Assembly: GCA_020637635.1 (NCBI GenBank)
Contig: JACKKB010000004.1
Location: 124,001 to 188,000, forward strand
Direction of reading: 5' to 3'
Length of the DNA stretch: 64,000 nucleotides
From: Albidovulum sp.
GTDB lineage: Bacteria > Pseudomonadota > Alphaproteobacteria > Rhodobacterales > Rhodobacteraceae
Shown: positions 63,631-64,000 of the stretch, piece by piece
Numbering within the stretch: the stretch's first letter is position 1
How the letters are laid out: every line of letters starts with the position of its first letter
The notes under the pieces: generated by a model
Databases searched by the model: none
Told to the model about the DNA's origin: nothing
Seen by the model: only the letters and a program-made list of their open reading frames with translations
Translations under genes and position numbers: made by a program

Positions 63631-64000
63631 CTAGCGCCGCCGGCGCCGGCGAAGCACCTCGGCCGCCAGCAGCAGCACCGCCAGCACGGCAAGGACGATG
63701 CCAAGGTGCTGGTGGAGTTCCAGCCGGCCGAAGGCGCGTTCGATCGCCTGGCCGGCGCCATAGCCGAGGCCGGTGAGGAGATGGCCCCAGACCAGCGCCG
63801 AGACGAGATCGAGCCACGCGAACCGGACCGGCGAGAGGGTCGAGGCGCCAAGTGCCAGGGCCCCGACGGTCTTCAGCCCGTAGAGAAAGCGGAACCCCAG
63901 GCAGGTCAGCACCGGCTGCTGCCTGAGCCGGCCGAGGAGCGCCTGGGCGGCGGGCCGGCCGAGCGCGCGGGCCGCGCGCGGAAACCGCGCCGCGTGGCGA
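63631..64000 (-). CDS. DedA/SNARE-associated family protein, 3' part
   Basis: The gene runs off the right edge. About 123 residues of the C-terminal part are seen: RFLYGLKTVGALALGASTLS, WLDLVSALVWGHLLTGLGYG, a helix and an Arg-rich end (LRRRRRR). This fits the DedA membrane family, which acts in lipid or undecaprenyl-phosphate flipping. The N-terminus and start are outside. Convergent with the FKBP gene. Confidence 0.8.
   Translation of the reverse strand, partial: RHAARFPRAARALGRPAAQALLGRLRQQPVLTCLGFRFLYGLKTVGALALGASTLSPVRFAWLDLVSALVWGHLLTGLGYGAGQAIERAFGRLELHQHLGIVLAVLAVLLLAAEVLRRRRRR

Overview
The window looks like chromosome of a high-GC alphaproteobacterium of the Rhodobacteraceae type. 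The evidence is gene content and order: the run rpiA, gor, hflK, hflC, DUF2065, degP; a single lolC/E-type permease beside lolD; a short (446 aa) ProRS; a PleD-type cyclase; a VPLPA-type sorting signal; a Hint-domain protein; and a GGGAGGGC-type intergenic hairpin typical of that family. I cannot name the species from sequence alone.

Layout. Bases 1 to about 17,690 are an accessory island. Its left end (450-3,730) carries phage- or ICE-like genes: a PD-(D/E)XK-like protein, an XRE repressor broken by a stop codon, a DUF5681 protein, a ParB-domain DNA methyltransferase and the first residues of an ArdC antirestriction gene. The centre (about 4,170-13,850) is a compact defence locus. It runs: C5-cytosine methyltransferase, sigma-70-family factor, DrmA-like helicase and DrmB-like DUF1998 protein in one tightly coupled + operon; then a convergent NERD/UvrD-type helicase; then Vsr and the first ~95 codons of an HNH-nuclease-like gene. 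The last gene is cut by an IS21-type remnant. The right end (13,850-17,690) is a pile of IS21, IS5, IS3 and IS256 remnants that stops directly at a core cytochrome gene. Hand counts of single sequence lines gave about 55-63% GC in the defence genes and about 68% in purD.

From 17,690 to 64,000 the sequence is mostly housekeeping: a cytochrome c lipoprotein, lolD and lolC, a TetR/oxidoreductase pair with two operator-like palindromes, proS, an AI-2E-type permease, hdaA, ppk and ppx (polyphosphate synthesis and breakdown), purD, a ferredoxin, the DegP/HflKC membrane quality-control cluster, gor, rpiA, a GST, sdaA, two EamA transporters, a WYL regulator, thiamine pyrophosphokinase, a long acidic repeat protein, purA, a YmdB-type phosphoesterase, a sorted secreted protein, 5-FTHF cyclo-ligase, mgtE, guaD, a PleD-like cyclase, an H-NOX-like/GGDEF pair, an MttB-family methyltransferase, a HAD phosphatase, two identical tRNA-Asp genes, a Hint protein, hisF-hisE, an FKBP isomerase and the end of a DedA-type gene.

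The strongest candidate for something undescribed is the DISARM-like locus with a sigma-70 factor translationally coupled between the methylase and the helicase, plus a NERD helicase and Vsr in place of a recognisable DrmC. Second is an H-NOX-like protein beside a diguanylate cyclase that has no histidine available as the heme ligand.
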